The notes under the pieces are model-generated. The model ran no database searches. It was not told the origin of the DNA and worked only from the letters and a program-made list of their open reading frames with translations. From Akkermansia muciniphila (GTDB taxonomy: Bacteria > Verrucomicrobiota > Verrucomicrobiia > Limisphaerales > UBA9464): 49,715 nucleotides of DNA. Location: assembly GCA_945861565.1 (NCBI GenBank), contig CAMAUY010000029.1, positions 1-49,715 on the forward strand, given 5' to 3'. Within the stretch, counting starts at the first letter, position 1. The number at the start of each line of letters is the position of its first letter. This document shows positions 8,630 to 18,148 of the stretch, in pieces. The translations under genes were made by a program, and so were the position numbers.

Positions 8630-9595
8630 TCAATCGAAGGCATGTCCAGCGCAACAGAGCACGTTTCGAACCTTGTGTCGGACGAGGTCCTTCACGGCCT
8701 TGCGGGCGGGGCCGAGGTACTTCCGCGGATCGAATTCCTTCGGTTTTTCGGCCATGAACTTGCGAATGGCCGCAGTCATTGCCAGACGGAGATCGGTGTC
8801 GATGTTGACCTTGGTGCAGCCAACGCGCCGGGCTACCTCGATGTCCGCCTCAGGGACACCGGCGGTGTCCTCGCCCAACTGCCCACCGTACCGATTGATT
8901 TCGAGAACGTACTCCTTCGGAACGGAAGAGGCGCCATGCAGCACCAGGGGATAATCACCCAGGCCGGAATCGAGCAGTGCCCGTTTGATGGCCTTGAGAC
9001 GTTCGAGGTCGAGATGCTGCTCTCCCTTGAATTTGTAGGCTCCATGGGAGTTTCCGATCGCGACGGCGAGGGAATCTACCCCGGACTGCCGCACAAATTG
9101 AACCGCCTCTTCCGGTTGGGTGTAATGACCCCCGGCCGAGTAATTGCCTCCTTCTTCGCCGTCATCGAACTGGGCACCGACGAGATGACCCAGTTCGCCT
9201 TCCACCACGCAATTGTGCTTGTGGGCGTAATCGACGACCTTACGGCAGATCTCGACATTCTTCTCGAACGATTCGTGCGAGGCGTCGATCATGACACTCG
9301 TGAAGCCTTCATCGATGCACTGCTTGCAAAGATCAAACGTATCCCCGTGGTCGAGATGAACGGCGAGCGGGATCGTCGAGAGGCTGACCGCCGCTTCGAT
9401 GAGCTTCTTGAGGTAAACCGGATGGGCGTAATCACGGGCACCCCGCGAAATCTGGAGCATCACCGGCGCCTTTTCTTCCTCGCAAGCCTCGATGATGGCT
9501 TGGGTCATTTCCATGTTGTTCACGTTGAATGCGCCGAGGGCGTATTTGCCTTTCAAGGCCTTGGCGAACAAATCGTTGGTATGTGTGAGTGGCAT
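8630..9595 (-). CDS. fba: Class II fructose-bisphosphate aldolase
   Basis: The enzyme cleaves fructose 1,6-bisphosphate to glyceraldehyde 3-phosphate and dihydroxyacetone phosphate in glycolysis and runs the reverse reaction in gluconeogenesis. The 321-residue product shows the class II zinc-site blocks in order: HLDHGDTF, VEGELGHL, IGNSHGAYKF and VLHGASSVP, plus NIDTDLRLA near the phosphate site. The ATG at 9595 (MPLTHTNDLFAKALKG) matches the family start; 17 further upstream codons are open but unlike the family. Length is normal. The upstream gap to serA (9596-9806) is distinctly AT-rich (about 9690-9760) and probably holds the promoter. A tagatose-bisphosphate aldolase activity cannot be excluded within this family. 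Confidence 0.93.
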   Translation of the reverse strand: MPLTHTNDLFAKALKGKYALGAFNVNNMEMTQAIIEACEEEKAPVMLQISRGARDYAHPVYLKKLIEAAVSLSTIPLAVHLDHGDTFDLCKQCIDEGFTSVMIDASHESFEKNVEICRKVVDYAHKHNCVVEGELGHLVGAQFDDGEEGGNYSAGGHYTQPEEAVQFVRQSGVDSLAVAIGNSHGAYKFKGEQHLDLERLKAIKRALLDSGLGDYPLVLHGASSVPKEYVLEINRYGGQLGEDTAGVPEADIEVARRVGCTKVNIDTDLRLAMTAAIRKFMAEKPKEFDPRKYLGPARKAVKDLVRHKVRNVLCCAGHAFD

Positions 9596-9806
9596 AAAGT
9601 TCTTCGTCAGTTCAAGGTAGGTTGCCGGACCGGGGAGGCCGGGCAATCGCGGAATCTAAGGAAGTTCAAGACAGAGGGAAGCTGGTTTTTTTGAGATGAA
9701 TCAAATAATGAATATAAGTACCTGATGGAAAGAATATTACAAACTATCTGAGCCTCTCAAATTCGAGCCGAGCGATGCCGTTGAAACGGCACAGGCTCGC
9801 ATCGGA

Positions 9807-11408
9807 CTACAAGTTCACCACCCGCACCTGAGTAATGTTGGGGTTCTTGCGCAACTCTTCCAGGCAGGCGACGGGCGGCGGACTGTCGAGCAGTAGGACG
9901 GTGAGCGCCTGTCCGCCTTCCTGATCTCGCCCCAGGCTCATGCTACCAATGTTCACCTGATGGCGTCCAAGAACGGTACCAACATGCCCTACGATTCCCG
10001 GAACATCCTTGTTGCTAAGCAAGAGGACGGTGCCGCTGATTGGAATCTCCACGGGCGTGCTGAACAGCCGGACGATCCGCGGATTATTGGGCGAGCCGAA
10101 AAAGGTACCGCCGGCAGAGACCAGCTTCTTGTCACCCAGCAAGAGCTGGACGTGGACCCATTCATTAAACGTCACCGGCTCTTCGGATTTCTTTTCTTCG
10201 ACGGTGAGTCCCTGCGCGGCCGCCACAGCCCTCACGTTAACGTTATTTAAGTCCTTGACAGCCCCGTTCGCGCCGAGAAAACCACGCAAAACGGCCCGCG
10301 TGACGGGATCGACGTTAGGCAGGTCCTTCGCCCGGCCACCGTAGGTAATGTAGATACGATCGGCCTGACCTGGGGCAACTTGGCCGAGCAGGCGGCCCAG
10401 TTTTTCACCCAGGTTGAGGTAGGGTTTTACTTGCTCGTAGGTACGGGCGTCGAGGAATGGGAGATTGACCGCATTTCGCACCTCGCCGGTCAGCAGGAAA
10501 CCGGTAATCACTTCAGCGACTTCCAGGCCACATTTTTCCTGCGCCTCCTCGGTGCTGGCTCCGAGATGAGGGGTGAGAATCACGCTCGGCAGCGTGCGGA
10601 ACTTATGGTCCTCGGGGAGAGGTTCGATCGAAAAAACATCCAGCGCGGCTCCGGCGACCTTGCCGGACTCCAGGGCGGCGACGAGGTCCGCCTCGTTGAT
10701 AATCTCGCCGCGGGCGCAATTAATAATCCGCACTCCGGGCTTCATCCGGGCGAAAGCCTCGGCATTCAACATCTGCCGAGTCTGGTCGGTGACAGGCATG
10801 TGGACTGTGACAAAATCAGATCCCCGATAGAGCGCGTCCGTCTCCGCCACCAATTCCACGCCAAGCGACTTCGCACGATCCTCCGTCAGGAATGGATCGT
10901 AGGCCAGCACGCGCATCCCGAACGCGAGTGCCCGCTTGGCGACCTCCGAGCCGATGCGACCCATGCCGAGAACACCCAGAGTCTTCCCGCAAATCTCCGA
11001 ACCCTGATAAAGTTTCCGATCCCACTTGCCCAAAGTCATGGAGGCGTGCGCCTGCGGGATTTTGCGAGCCACGGCGCCCAGCATGAAAAAGGTCAACTCG
11101 GCCGTCGTGATCGTATTGCCTCCCGGGGTGTTCATCACCACGACCCCCCGGGCCGTCGCAGCTTCCACGTCGACGTTATCCACCCCGACCCCGGCCCGCC
11201 CAACCACTTTCAACTTGGATGCCGCCTCAAGCACTTTCCGTGTCACCTTGGTTTCCGACCGGACCACCAGGGCATCCACATCGGCGACCCAGGGAAACAA
11301 TTCCGCCTCGGGCAACCGTTTGGACAGAACGGTTACTTGAAATTCAGGCCGAGCTCTGAACAGGTCAATGCCACGAGGAGAAATCGGATCGCAAACAAGT
11401 ATGTGCAT
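9807..11408 (-). CDS. serA: D-3-phosphoglycerate dehydrogenase, long form
   Basis: It oxidises 3-phosphoglycerate to 3-phosphohydroxypyruvate with NAD, the first step of serine synthesis. From the ATG at 11408 (MHILVCDPISPRG) the product is 533 residues, the size of the long SerA form. The catalytic and NAD domain has VLGMGRIGSEVAKRA, RIINCARGEIINEADL and HLGASTEEAQ. After about residue 320 there is the intervening ASB-type domain, and a C-terminal ACT domain with DVPGIVGHVGTVLGRHQVNI, a likely site of serine feedback. The frame stays open 255 codons upstream but runs antisense into the divergent oxidoreductase gene, so the longer start is rejected. About 105 bp separate the two start codons. 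Confidence 0.95.
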   Translation of the reverse strand: MHILVCDPISPRGIDLFRARPEFQVTVLSKRLPEAELFPWVADVDALVVRSETKVTRKVLEAASKLKVVGRAGVGVDNVDVEAATARGVVVMNTPGGNTITTAELTFFMLGAVARKIPQAHASMTLGKWDRKLYQGSEICGKTLGVLGMGRIGSEVAKRALAFGMRVLAYDPFLTEDRAKSLGVELVAETDALYRGSDFVTVHMPVTDQTRQMLNAEAFARMKPGVRIINCARGEIINEADLVAALESGKVAGAALDVFSIEPLPEDHKFRTLPSVILTPHLGASTEEAQEKCGLEVAEVITGFLLTGEVRNAVNLPFLDARTYEQVKPYLNLGEKLGRLLGQVAPGQADRIYITYGGRAKDLPNVDPVTRAVLRGFLGANGAVKDLNNVNVRAVAAAQGLTVEEKKSEEPVTFNEWVHVQLLLGDKKLVSAGGTFFGSPNNPRIVRLFSTPVEIPISGTVLLLSNKDVPGIVGHVGTVLGRHQVNIGSMSLGRDQEGGQALTVLLLDSPPPVACLEELRKNPNITQVRVVNL

Positions 11409-11513
11409 ATTCAGAAGCGGCCGACGGTAATCAGGCCATCCCGGACGGTCAACCGAAGGTAGGGATGATTGGACCTGCCACCGAGACGTGGTACAAACGG
11501 GAACACATTCCCG

Positions 11514-12809
11514 ATGAACACCTCCCTGACTCGCCGCCGGTTCCTGGTTACTGCAGCCAAGGCCGCGGCCGCTACCCGCATCCTGAGCTACGCCGGACCC
11601 GCCTGGGCGGTATCGCCCAACGAAAAGCTTAACGTCGCCGTCGTCGGGATCCACAACCAGGGCCGGTTTAACTTGGACAACGTCGCCCACGAGAACGTGG
11701 TGGCGCTCTGTGACGTCGACGAAATACTCCTCGCCGAAGCCGCCAAAGGGCATCCCAAGGCTAAGTTGTTCCACGACTACCGGCGTCTCTTGGAGGAAAA
11801 CAATCTCGATGCCGTCGTCGTTGCGACGCCAGACCATACCCATGCCGTCATTACCGCGGGTGCTTTGTCCAGCGGTCGCCACGCGTATTGCGAAAAGCCG
11901 CTCGCCCGGACGATCCAGGAAGCACGCGTCATTACTGACCTCGCCCGCCGGCACAATCGGGTGACTCAGATCGGTACCCAGATTCACGCCGGCACCAATT
12001 ATCGACGTGTCGTCGAGTTGGTTCAATCCGGAGCGATCGGCGAGGTGCGCGAGGTGCACGTGTGGGTCGGCGGCGGGTTCGGAGGCAAGAAACGGCCCAC
12101 GGCAACTCCGCCGGTTCCGGCCGGACTCCACTTCGACCTCTGGCTGGGTCCTGCGCCCGAGCGGCCGTATCATCCAGACTACCTACCCTTTATCTGGCGA
12201 AACTGGTGGGCCTTCGGAGGTGGCACGCTCGCGGACCTGGGCTGTCACCACCTCGACTTATCTCATTGGGCACTCAACCTCCGCTGGCCACATCGAGTCA
12301 AAATCGTGGACGGCCCGGCTCCGGATCCGGAGTGCCCGCCACCGTGGCTCATTGTCGAATATCAATATGGGGCCCGGGGCCTGCAGCCACCGGTCATTCT
12401 CCGCTGGTATCATGGCGACAAGCGGCCGCCCCAGTTCGCCCAAGGACTCCTCCCAAAGTGGGGCAACGGCACCCTGTTCGTCGGTTCAAAAGGCATGTTG
12501 CTGGCAGACTACGGAAGCCATCGCTTGCTGCCTGAAGCTGATTTCACCGGATTCACCCCGCCCAAGCCGTTTATTCCCGACTCCATCGGTCACCACCGCG
12601 AGTGGACCGAAGCCTGCAAACGGGGAGGCCCCACCACGTGTGCCTTCGACTACTCCGGACCCCTGACGGAAACCGTCTTGCTCGGCAATGTGGCTCATCG
12701 CGCGGGTCGTGAATTGGTCTGGGATCCCGCGCAACTCCGAGCGACAAACTGCCCGGAAGCCGATGAATTCATACGATTTCAGGGGCGCGCTGGGTGGCGG
12801 CTCTTGTAA
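11514..12809 (+). CDS. Tat-exported Gfo/Idh/MocA family oxidoreductase
   Basis: The ATG at 11514 gives 431 residues opening with a twin-arginine signal (TRRRFLVTAAKAAA). A Rossmann NAD(P) domain follows (LNVAVVGIHNQGR, ATPDHTHA, then CEKPLARTIQEA with the family EKP motif) and a C-terminal alpha/beta domain with GGGTLADLGCHHLDLSHWAL. Members oxidise or interconvert sugars, inositols or related polyols. Tat-exported versions are frequent in Verrucomicrobia and Planctomycetes and likely act on glycans in the periplasm. The exact substrate cannot be told. It lies 19 bp before the Ppx/GppA gene but has no obvious metabolic link to it. Confidence 0.9.
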   Translation: MNTSLTRRRFLVTAAKAAAATRILSYAGPAWAVSPNEKLNVAVVGIHNQGRFNLDNVAHENVVALCDVDEILLAEAAKGHPKAKLFHDYRRLLEENNLDAVVVATPDHTHAVITAGALSSGRHAYCEKPLARTIQEARVITDLARRHNRVTQIGTQIHAGTNYRRVVELVQSGAIGEVREVHVWVGGGFGGKKRPTATPPVPAGLHFDLWLGPAPERPYHPDYLPFIWRNWWAFGGGTLADLGCHHLDLSHWALNLRWPHRVKIVDGPAPDPECPPPWLIVEYQYGARGLQPPVILRWYHGDKRPPQFAQGLLPKWGNGTLFVGSKGMLLADYGSHRLLPEADFTGFTPPKPFIPDSIGHHREWTEACKRGGPTTCAFDYSGPLTETVLLGNVAHRAGRELVWDPAQLRATNCPEADEFIRFQGRAGWRLL

Positions 12810-12828
12810 CCTCGCGCATCCCCCCGTC

Positions 12829-13764
12829 ATGGTATCCTCCCGCCGCCGTGCCGTCATCGACGTCGGCACAAACTCGGTCAAGGTCCTGCTGGCCGACGTC
12901 TTCGGTTCCACGGTCGAACCGGTATGGGAGACGAGCGAACAAACGCGCCTGGGCGCTGGGTTCTATGACGATCACCGGCTGCAAGCCGGGTCCATCGCCG
13001 CCACCGCTGATGCCGTCGCACGCTTCAACCGGGAGGCCCGCAACCGCGGGGCGGAATCCGTGCGAGTCCTCGCCACCAGCGCGGCCCGTGAAGCCGTAAA
13101 TGCCGCTGAACTCCTTGGTGCGATCCGCACCGCCTCCGGCCTCGAGACCGAGGTGATCGGCGGGGACATGGAAGCTGAACTGGGTTTCCGCGGCGTAACC
13201 TTTCATCCCCTGTTCGGCCGCGGGCGAATGCTCGTGCTGGATGTCGGCGGCGGCAGCACGGAGTTCATGTTTGGTGTGGCGGGGCGGCTCGAGTTCCGAC
13301 ATAGCTTTCCCATCGGCAGCGTACGGTTATTCGAAAAGCTCCGTCCCTCGGACCCTCCGGGCGTCGACGGCCTGCACGCCGTGGACGACTGGCTGCGCGC
13401 CTGGCTCCAATCGGAAGTCACACCCCTCCTTGATCCGCTCTTCGCCGTAGCCGGGTATCCCGAGCTCGCCGTCGGGATTGGGGGCACAACTTCCATCCTC
13501 GCACTCATTCACCACGCCCGACACGAATTCGACAGGAACCTGATCGAGCGGACGTTGTTCCAAGCCGGAGAGTTTCATGCCTTGGTCCGCCAACTGTGGT
13601 CATTGCCACTTGCCGACCGGCGAACCTTGCCGGGGCTCCCACCGGAACGGGCTGATGTCATTCTCACCGGGGCGGCGATCTATTCGGCGGTGCTCATGGC
13701 GTATCGAATCCCTCAACTGGCCGCCAGCACCCGTGGACTGCGGTTCGCTGCATTGATGGAATAA
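12829..13764 (+). CDS. Ppx/GppA family phosphatase
   Basis: The 311-residue product is an ASKHA-fold phosphatase of the exopolyphosphatase/guanosine pentaphosphatase family. It shows the phosphate-1 block VIDVGTNSVKVLLAD, the phosphate-2 block LVLDVGGGSTEFMFG, and GIGGTTSILA near the adenosine-type loop. Family members hydrolyse inorganic polyphosphate or pppGpp. This is the short form, without the C-terminal HD-like extension of Escherichia coli Ppx. The ATG at 12829 is directly followed by the conserved start MVSSRRRAVIDVGTNS; earlier in-frame codons overlap the preceding gene. Which of the two substrates dominates cannot be judged. Confidence 0.9.
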   Translation: MVSSRRRAVIDVGTNSVKVLLADVFGSTVEPVWETSEQTRLGAGFYDDHRLQAGSIAATADAVARFNREARNRGAESVRVLATSAAREAVNAAELLGAIRTASGLETEVIGGDMEAELGFRGVTFHPLFGRGRMLVLDVGGGSTEFMFGVAGRLEFRHSFPIGSVRLFEKLRPSDPPGVDGLHAVDDWLRAWLQSEVTPLLDPLFAVAGYPELAVGIGGTTSILALIHHARHEFDRNLIERTLFQAGEFHALVRQLWSLPLADRRTLPGLPPERADVILTGAAIYSAVLMAYRIPQLAASTRGLRFAALME

Positions 13765-13827
13765 CCCCTGCCCGTTCATTGAGATTTCCGATGTTGTGAT
13801 CGAGCGAGTTCGCTTAGGATCGTCGGC

Positions 13828-14313
13828 ATGCCAAGCTTCGACATTATTTCTAAGGTCAACTCGATGGAGATCGAGAATGCAGTCAATCAGGCCCAAAAGG
13901 AACTGTTAACCCGGTTCGATTTCAAAGGCTCGAAAGCCGAGATCAAGCTCGAGAAAGATGAGATCAAACTCTCCGCCCCCGATGGATTCAAGATGACGGC
14001 TCTGTCGGAGATCGTGATCGGAAAACTCTCCAAACGGGGTATCAGTCTCAAGAGTCTGGATACCGGCGAAGCCGAATTGTCACCGCTCGGACATGCTCGG
14101 CAGACGATCAAAATCAAGCAAGGGATCGAGGGAGCGGCCGCCAAGGAGATCTCACAGTTCATTCGGCAGACTGGCATCAAGGTCACCGCCGCGATTCAGG
14201 GCGACGAACTGCGGGTGACGGGCAAGAGCCGCGACGATCTTCAGGCGATCATCGCGGCGGTGAAAGGGCACGATTTCCCGGTGGCTCTGAACTTCACGAA
14301 TTTTCGCGATTAG
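13828..14313 (+). CDS. yajQ: YajQ family nucleotide-binding protein
   Basis: The 161-residue product covers the whole family length, from MPSFDIISKVNSMEIENAVN to the terminal FPVALNFTNFRD. Conserved blocks include TRFDFKGSKAEI, KLSKRGIS and RQTIKIKQGI. YajQ proteins are small cytoplasmic two-domain proteins reported to bind nucleotides and, in some bacteria, cyclic di-GMP as an effector. The start is firm because it coincides with the family start. It sits 63 bp after ppx/gppA with no visible terminator between. Confidence 0.95.
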   Translation: MPSFDIISKVNSMEIENAVNQAQKELLTRFDFKGSKAEIKLEKDEIKLSAPDGFKMTALSEIVIGKLSKRGISLKSLDTGEAELSPLGHARQTIKIKQGIEGAAAKEISQFIRQTGIKVTAAIQGDELRVTGKSRDDLQAIIAAVKGHDFPVALNFTNFRD

Positions 14314-14506
14314 GACGCGACGCACGCCAGCGCGCCACTTCACGCGGGAAGAGCCAAGGAATGAATCCACCAACCGCAACGCTGGAATCTGTGGTCTACG
14401 ATGGGCGCCTTCGATCCTTGACCGGCCCACCGGTGGAAGTCCTGCCGGTTGCAGTTGCGCCTGGCCCGCAAAAAAGTAGCGTTCCCCCTGCGTGTACTCC
14501 TCCTCC

Positions 14507-15280
14507 ATGAACCTCGCCAAAAAGTTTGTTCTCATCACCGGTGCCTCGAGCGGATTCGGTGCGGCGGCGGCCCGAGCCTTCGCCGCCGCCGGGTGTCACT
14601 TGCTGCTGGGCGCCCGGCGCGTCCCCAACCTCGCAATCGTTGCCGAGGAGGCCCGGAAAGCCGGTGCCAGCTCCGCCCGCTTCCATGCCCTCGATGTTGG
14701 ATGCACCGCCCACGTGTCCGCGTTCGCAGCGTGGGTAAAGGAGCTCACTCCCACCGTGGACATTCTCATCAACAATGCCGGAGGTGCGCATGGGCTGGAC
14801 CCGGTTGCCACCGCCGCGGACGCGGACTGGGAGGCAATGGTGGAGAGCAATCTGCTCGGCCTGCTGCGCGTGACCCGCGCAATCCTCCCGCTCGTCCCGC
14901 ACCATGCCGGTGCCTGGATCCTCAATGTCGGATCGATCGCCGGGCGGACGGCTTACGAAGGGGGGGCCGCCTACTGCGGTGTCAAGGCCGCCGAGTTAAA
15001 AATCACCCAGGCTCTGCGCCTCGAACTCAATGGCACCGGCATTCGCGTGGGAACGATCGATCCAGGCATGGCTGAAACCGAATTCTCACTCGTCCGTTTC
15101 AAAGGCGACACCCAGCGGGCGGACAAGGTTTACGATGGCACGAACCCGCTGGTCGCCGAGGACGTGGCCGACGCCATGGTCTGGATGGCCAGCCGGCCGC
15201 CCCACGTCTGTATCGATGAACTCGTGATCAAACCCACGGACCAGGCCGCGATTCACAAAGTCTATCGGCGGGCCGTTTGA
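14507..15280 (+). CDS. Short-chain dehydrogenase/reductase, YdfG-like
   Basis: The 257-residue protein has the classical SDR features: TGASSGFG for cofactor binding, NNAGG, an active-site Ser in VGSIAGRTAY, and YCGVK as the YxxxK pair. Asn in VESNLLG completes the tetrad. The C-terminal region (DPGMAETEFSLVRFKGD, VAEDVADAMVWMASRP) resembles YdfG-type NADP-dependent 3-hydroxy acid dehydrogenases, so oxidation of a 3-hydroxy acid such as serine or 3-hydroxypropionate is the best guess. The ATG at 14507 (MNLAKKFVLITG) is preferred to the one at 14492. It converges on the SGNH-propeller gene with 5 bp between the ends. Confidence 0.9.
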   Translation: MNLAKKFVLITGASSGFGAAAARAFAAAGCHLLLGARRVPNLAIVAEEARKAGASSARFHALDVGCTAHVSAFAAWVKELTPTVDILINNAGGAHGLDPVATAADADWEAMVESNLLGLLRVTRAILPLVPHHAGAWILNVGSIAGRTAYEGGAAYCGVKAAELKITQALRLELNGTGIRVGTIDPGMAETEFSLVRFKGDTQRADKVYDGTNPLVAEDVADAMVWMASRPPHVCIDELVIKPTDQAAIHKVYRRAV

Positions 15281-15285
15281 GCCCA

Positions 15286-18048
15286 TCACTGGGTCGCTTT
15301 AACGACGAGATCCAACGTCCGCATGGTCTCATCAAGCGTATACTTGAGATACCCGTCCTGAGGGTGATTCAGCGTTTCCAGAGCCACATCAACCGCCTCC
15401 TGCGTGGCAAAGAAGCTACACGCCCGGACCGCCTCCAAGCGAACGCGCGGATTCTCGTCGTTGGCTTGGACCTTGAGCAAGGCAAGCGGGCCTGCCACAC
15501 GATCGCGCCAATAACAAAGAACGCGCGTGGCCGCCGCGCGCGCCCGCGCATCCGGCGAACGTAGCATCTTCCGCAGGAGGGGCTCATTGATCACGTTGAG
15601 ATACTGGTGGACCCAGAGCGTTTCGAGCAGATGGTGCTGGTATTCCGGATCGGAAGCATCCAGCGCCGCGGTCCACGCGCCCAGCGCGGCGACTACCTCG
15701 CCCGCATTGCGTCGATTGAGCTCAACCTTGGCAAGATGGCGGGTGGTATCCTCCGGCTCCTTTAACGCGTCGAGCAGGCCCGATAGGGGAGCGCCCGCAA
15801 TCGGAGGCGCTTTGACCAGTGGCCGGGCCGGATAGGTAATGCGGTAAATGCGACCGTGCGTCTTGTCCCGCTGCGGATCACGCAACGAATACTGCATGTG
15901 CCCGATGAGCGGCTCGTGCCAGTCGATCACGTACAGCGAGCCATCCGGCGCAAATTCCAAATCCACCGGTCGGAAATTGGTGTCGCTGGACAGCAGCAAC
16001 GGTTCGATCTCGGTGCCAGCAAAACCCGAATCCTTGTCCACGACCTTGTGCTGGAGGATGCCCTGAATCCCGATGCAATTATTGAGCAGAAAGTTACCCT
16101 GCGTCTCCGGCGGGAAGTGTCGATTGGCAACAAAAACACACCCGGACGTCGGCCGTACTCGCATCTTGATGAATTGCTCCATCGTCCGGTGCTTGTCCGG
16201 ATAAATTGTCCGCCCCGAAAACGCGGTGGCAAAATAGTTAGCCCCGCCCGACGCATCCGCAATGAACGTCTGACCCCACCGGTCAAACGTCATGCCCCAC
16301 GGGTTGGCAAATGGGTAGCTGACAAACGTATCGAATTTCCAGGAGCGAGGTTCGAATCGATACGCGCCGGCGTTGTGATTCCGCACCGGGCCGTAGGGGG
16401 TTTCAACCTGCGTATAGAAAAATGTGCCCTCCAGCATGTACAAGTCTCCGCCCGGCCCCACCGTGAAAGCACTGATCGAATGATGCGAATCCCCGGAATC
16501 GAAGCCGTGCAATACTCGCTCCCTCACGTCCGCGCGATCGTCACCATCCGTGTCCTGGAAGAACATCAGGTCCGGCTGCTGCGCGACATAGACACCTCCA
16601 TTGGCAAATTCCAATCCGGTCGGGACGTGAAGGCCGCGCGCAAAAATCGTGGACTTGTCGGCTCGCCCATCCCCATCGGTATCTTCCAGAATGAGGACCT
16701 TGTCATCGGGATGCGATTGCCCGTTCAGGGTGTCTTTGAGCGGTTGGTACTGCGGGTAGCTCTGCATCGTGCAAACCCACAGGCGGCCACGCGTGTCAAA
16801 GGTCATCTGGACCGCGTTGGCAACTTCGGGAAACTGCTCCTCGGACGCAAACACCTCGATCTTGTATCCGGCAGCCACTTTGAATTTTTTAAGCGCTTCA
16901 CGACTGGAAAAGTAGACCAGCTCACCCGCCTCACCGCTCTTGCTCGTCATGCCCTGCGCGGCCACGCCAGTCGCCTTGCTCTTGTCGATGGTCCGGGTGC
17001 CGAAAAACGTTTTCACCGGCAGAAACGGCGGCGCATTGCTGTCGTCAATCTTCGCGGCGACCGACTGTCCCTGCGCAATCTTCCAAATCCGCGCGTCGCG
17101 GTTGGAACACAGAACGTCAAGAATCTGGCGCTCGCGCTCCATCACATCCGCGTTGGTCTGATCCCCATCGGCAAACTTCAATCGGGAGCGCCCGCCGTAG
17201 ATGTAATAGCCATTGACCGACCGATAACGCATGAACCACTGGTAATTCTTCTCGCCAATTTCGGCGCGCAACGCGGCGTTCACGCCCGCCGGTGCACCGG
17301 CCGCCCCGAACAACGCCGCATCCAGCATTTTCCCCACTTCCAAATGGCCGAATTCGTTCAAATGCACCCCGTTGATCGTGTGCGGCGTCTGCCCGTCCCC
17401 TTGCTTGAACAGCCGAAGTGACGGATTGAAAAGGTCGACAAACAGTACCGAGTGCTTCGCGGCAGCATCGCGCATCGCCGCGGTATACTGCCGAAGGTTC
17501 TCGTTGTTGGCCTTCCCATCCGGAAGATTCGGATTGCCGAGGTTCTCATGGGCGATCGGCGAAACGAGCACGAGGCGAGGCGCCCCCTTGCCCGCGTAGT
17601 TCTGCCGGCGTGTATCCGTGATGAATTCGTCGAGGTCCGCTCTGAATTTGGGCAGGCCGGCGGGCCCGGCAAACGATTCGTTAAAACCAAACATCGCCAG
17701 CACCACGTCCGCCTTGCTGTGGGTCAGGTGCTGATGCGGCGTGCCAAAATCCCTCGATCGCGGGCGCCCCCGCGAAGCCTTGTCCCCCTTGGAATGGCCG
17801 TCGGCGACCTCAAATTCAGTCTTGAAGTCCAATTCGTCCGCCGACCACCCGAGGTTCCGCACCACGAGGTTATGCTTGGGGAAACGCTGGTGCAGGAGCG
17901 ATTCCCATTGATTATCGTGCTGCATCCGCTCCGCCAATGCGTTGCCAATCAGGCAAAGATGATCCCCGGGCTTAAGCTCCAGCCCGGCCGCGAACGAGGA
18001 GCTCAGGACCAGCCAGACTGCGGCAAATCGGGGTAGAAAATATTTCAT
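15286..18048 (-). CDS. Secreted SGNH hydrolase-like / PVC-type propeller / HEAT protein
   Basis: The 920-residue protein has a signal peptide (MKYFLPRFAAVWLVLSSSFA). Next comes an SGNH/GDSL-hydrolase-like domain (about 22-300) with LIGNALAERMQ at block I, GFNESF, and NGVHLNEFGH as the catalytic Asp/His-block equivalent. Then comes a propeller of the PVC-type dehydrogenase-like family (about 390-730) with repeated DTDGDGRAD and DTDGDDRAD calcium-like loops and VIDWHEPLIGHMQY. A C-terminal HEAT-like helical region follows (about 750-910). Many PVC relatives end in a cytochrome c domain with CxxCH; none is present here. It probably acts in the periplasm on carbohydrate or ester substrates; the exact reaction is unknown. 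The start at 18048 is set by the signal peptide. Confidence 0.85.
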   Translation of the reverse strand: MKYFLPRFAAVWLVLSSSFAAGLELKPGDHLCLIGNALAERMQHDNQWESLLHQRFPKHNLVVRNLGWSADELDFKTEFEVADGHSKGDKASRGRPRSRDFGTPHQHLTHSKADVVLAMFGFNESFAGPAGLPKFRADLDEFITDTRRQNYAGKGAPRLVLVSPIAHENLGNPNLPDGKANNENLRQYTAAMRDAAAKHSVLFVDLFNPSLRLFKQGDGQTPHTINGVHLNEFGHLEVGKMLDAALFGAAGAPAGVNAALRAEIGEKNYQWFMRYRSVNGYYIYGGRSRLKFADGDQTNADVMERERQILDVLCSNRDARIWKIAQGQSVAAKIDDSNAPPFLPVKTFFGTRTIDKSKATGVAAQGMTSKSGEAGELVYFSSREALKKFKVAAGYKIEVFASEEQFPEVANAVQMTFDTRGRLWVCTMQSYPQYQPLKDTLNGQSHPDDKVLILEDTDGDGRADKSTIFARGLHVPTGLEFANGGVYVAQQPDLMFFQDTDGDDRADVRERVLHGFDSGDSHHSISAFTVGPGGDLYMLEGTFFYTQVETPYGPVRNHNAGAYRFEPRSWKFDTFVSYPFANPWGMTFDRWGQTFIADASGGANYFATAFSGRTIYPDKHRTMEQFIKMRVRPTSGCVFVANRHFPPETQGNFLLNNCIGIQGILQHKVVDKDSGFAGTEIEPLLLSSDTNFRPVDLEFAPDGSLYVIDWHEPLIGHMQYSLRDPQRDKTHGRIYRITYPARPLVKAPPIAGAPLSGLLDALKEPEDTTRHLAKVELNRRNAGEVVAALGAWTAALDASDPEYQHHLLETLWVHQYLNVINEPLLRKMLRSPDARARAAATRVLCYWRDRVAGPLALLKVQANDENPRVRLEAVRACSFFATQEAVDVALETLNHPQDGYLKYTLDETMRTLDLVVKATQ

Positions 18049-18148
18049 ACGGATGGTCGGACATTCTATGAGAATCGATGCGGCCACGTCAAATGCTCAC
18101 TTTGCATCCATGTACTATACGACCGGCGTCGAACTTAGTTGAAATCGC

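Noticed and set aside
11409..12173. N-terminal extension of serA by 255 codons
   Set aside because: It is antisense to the Gfo/Idh/MocA gene and has no SerA-like sequence; the family start is at 11408.
15856..17421. 521-codon plus-strand frame
   Set aside because: It is the shadow of the SGNH-propeller gene on the minus strand, with an Arg/His/Val-rich product and no motifs.
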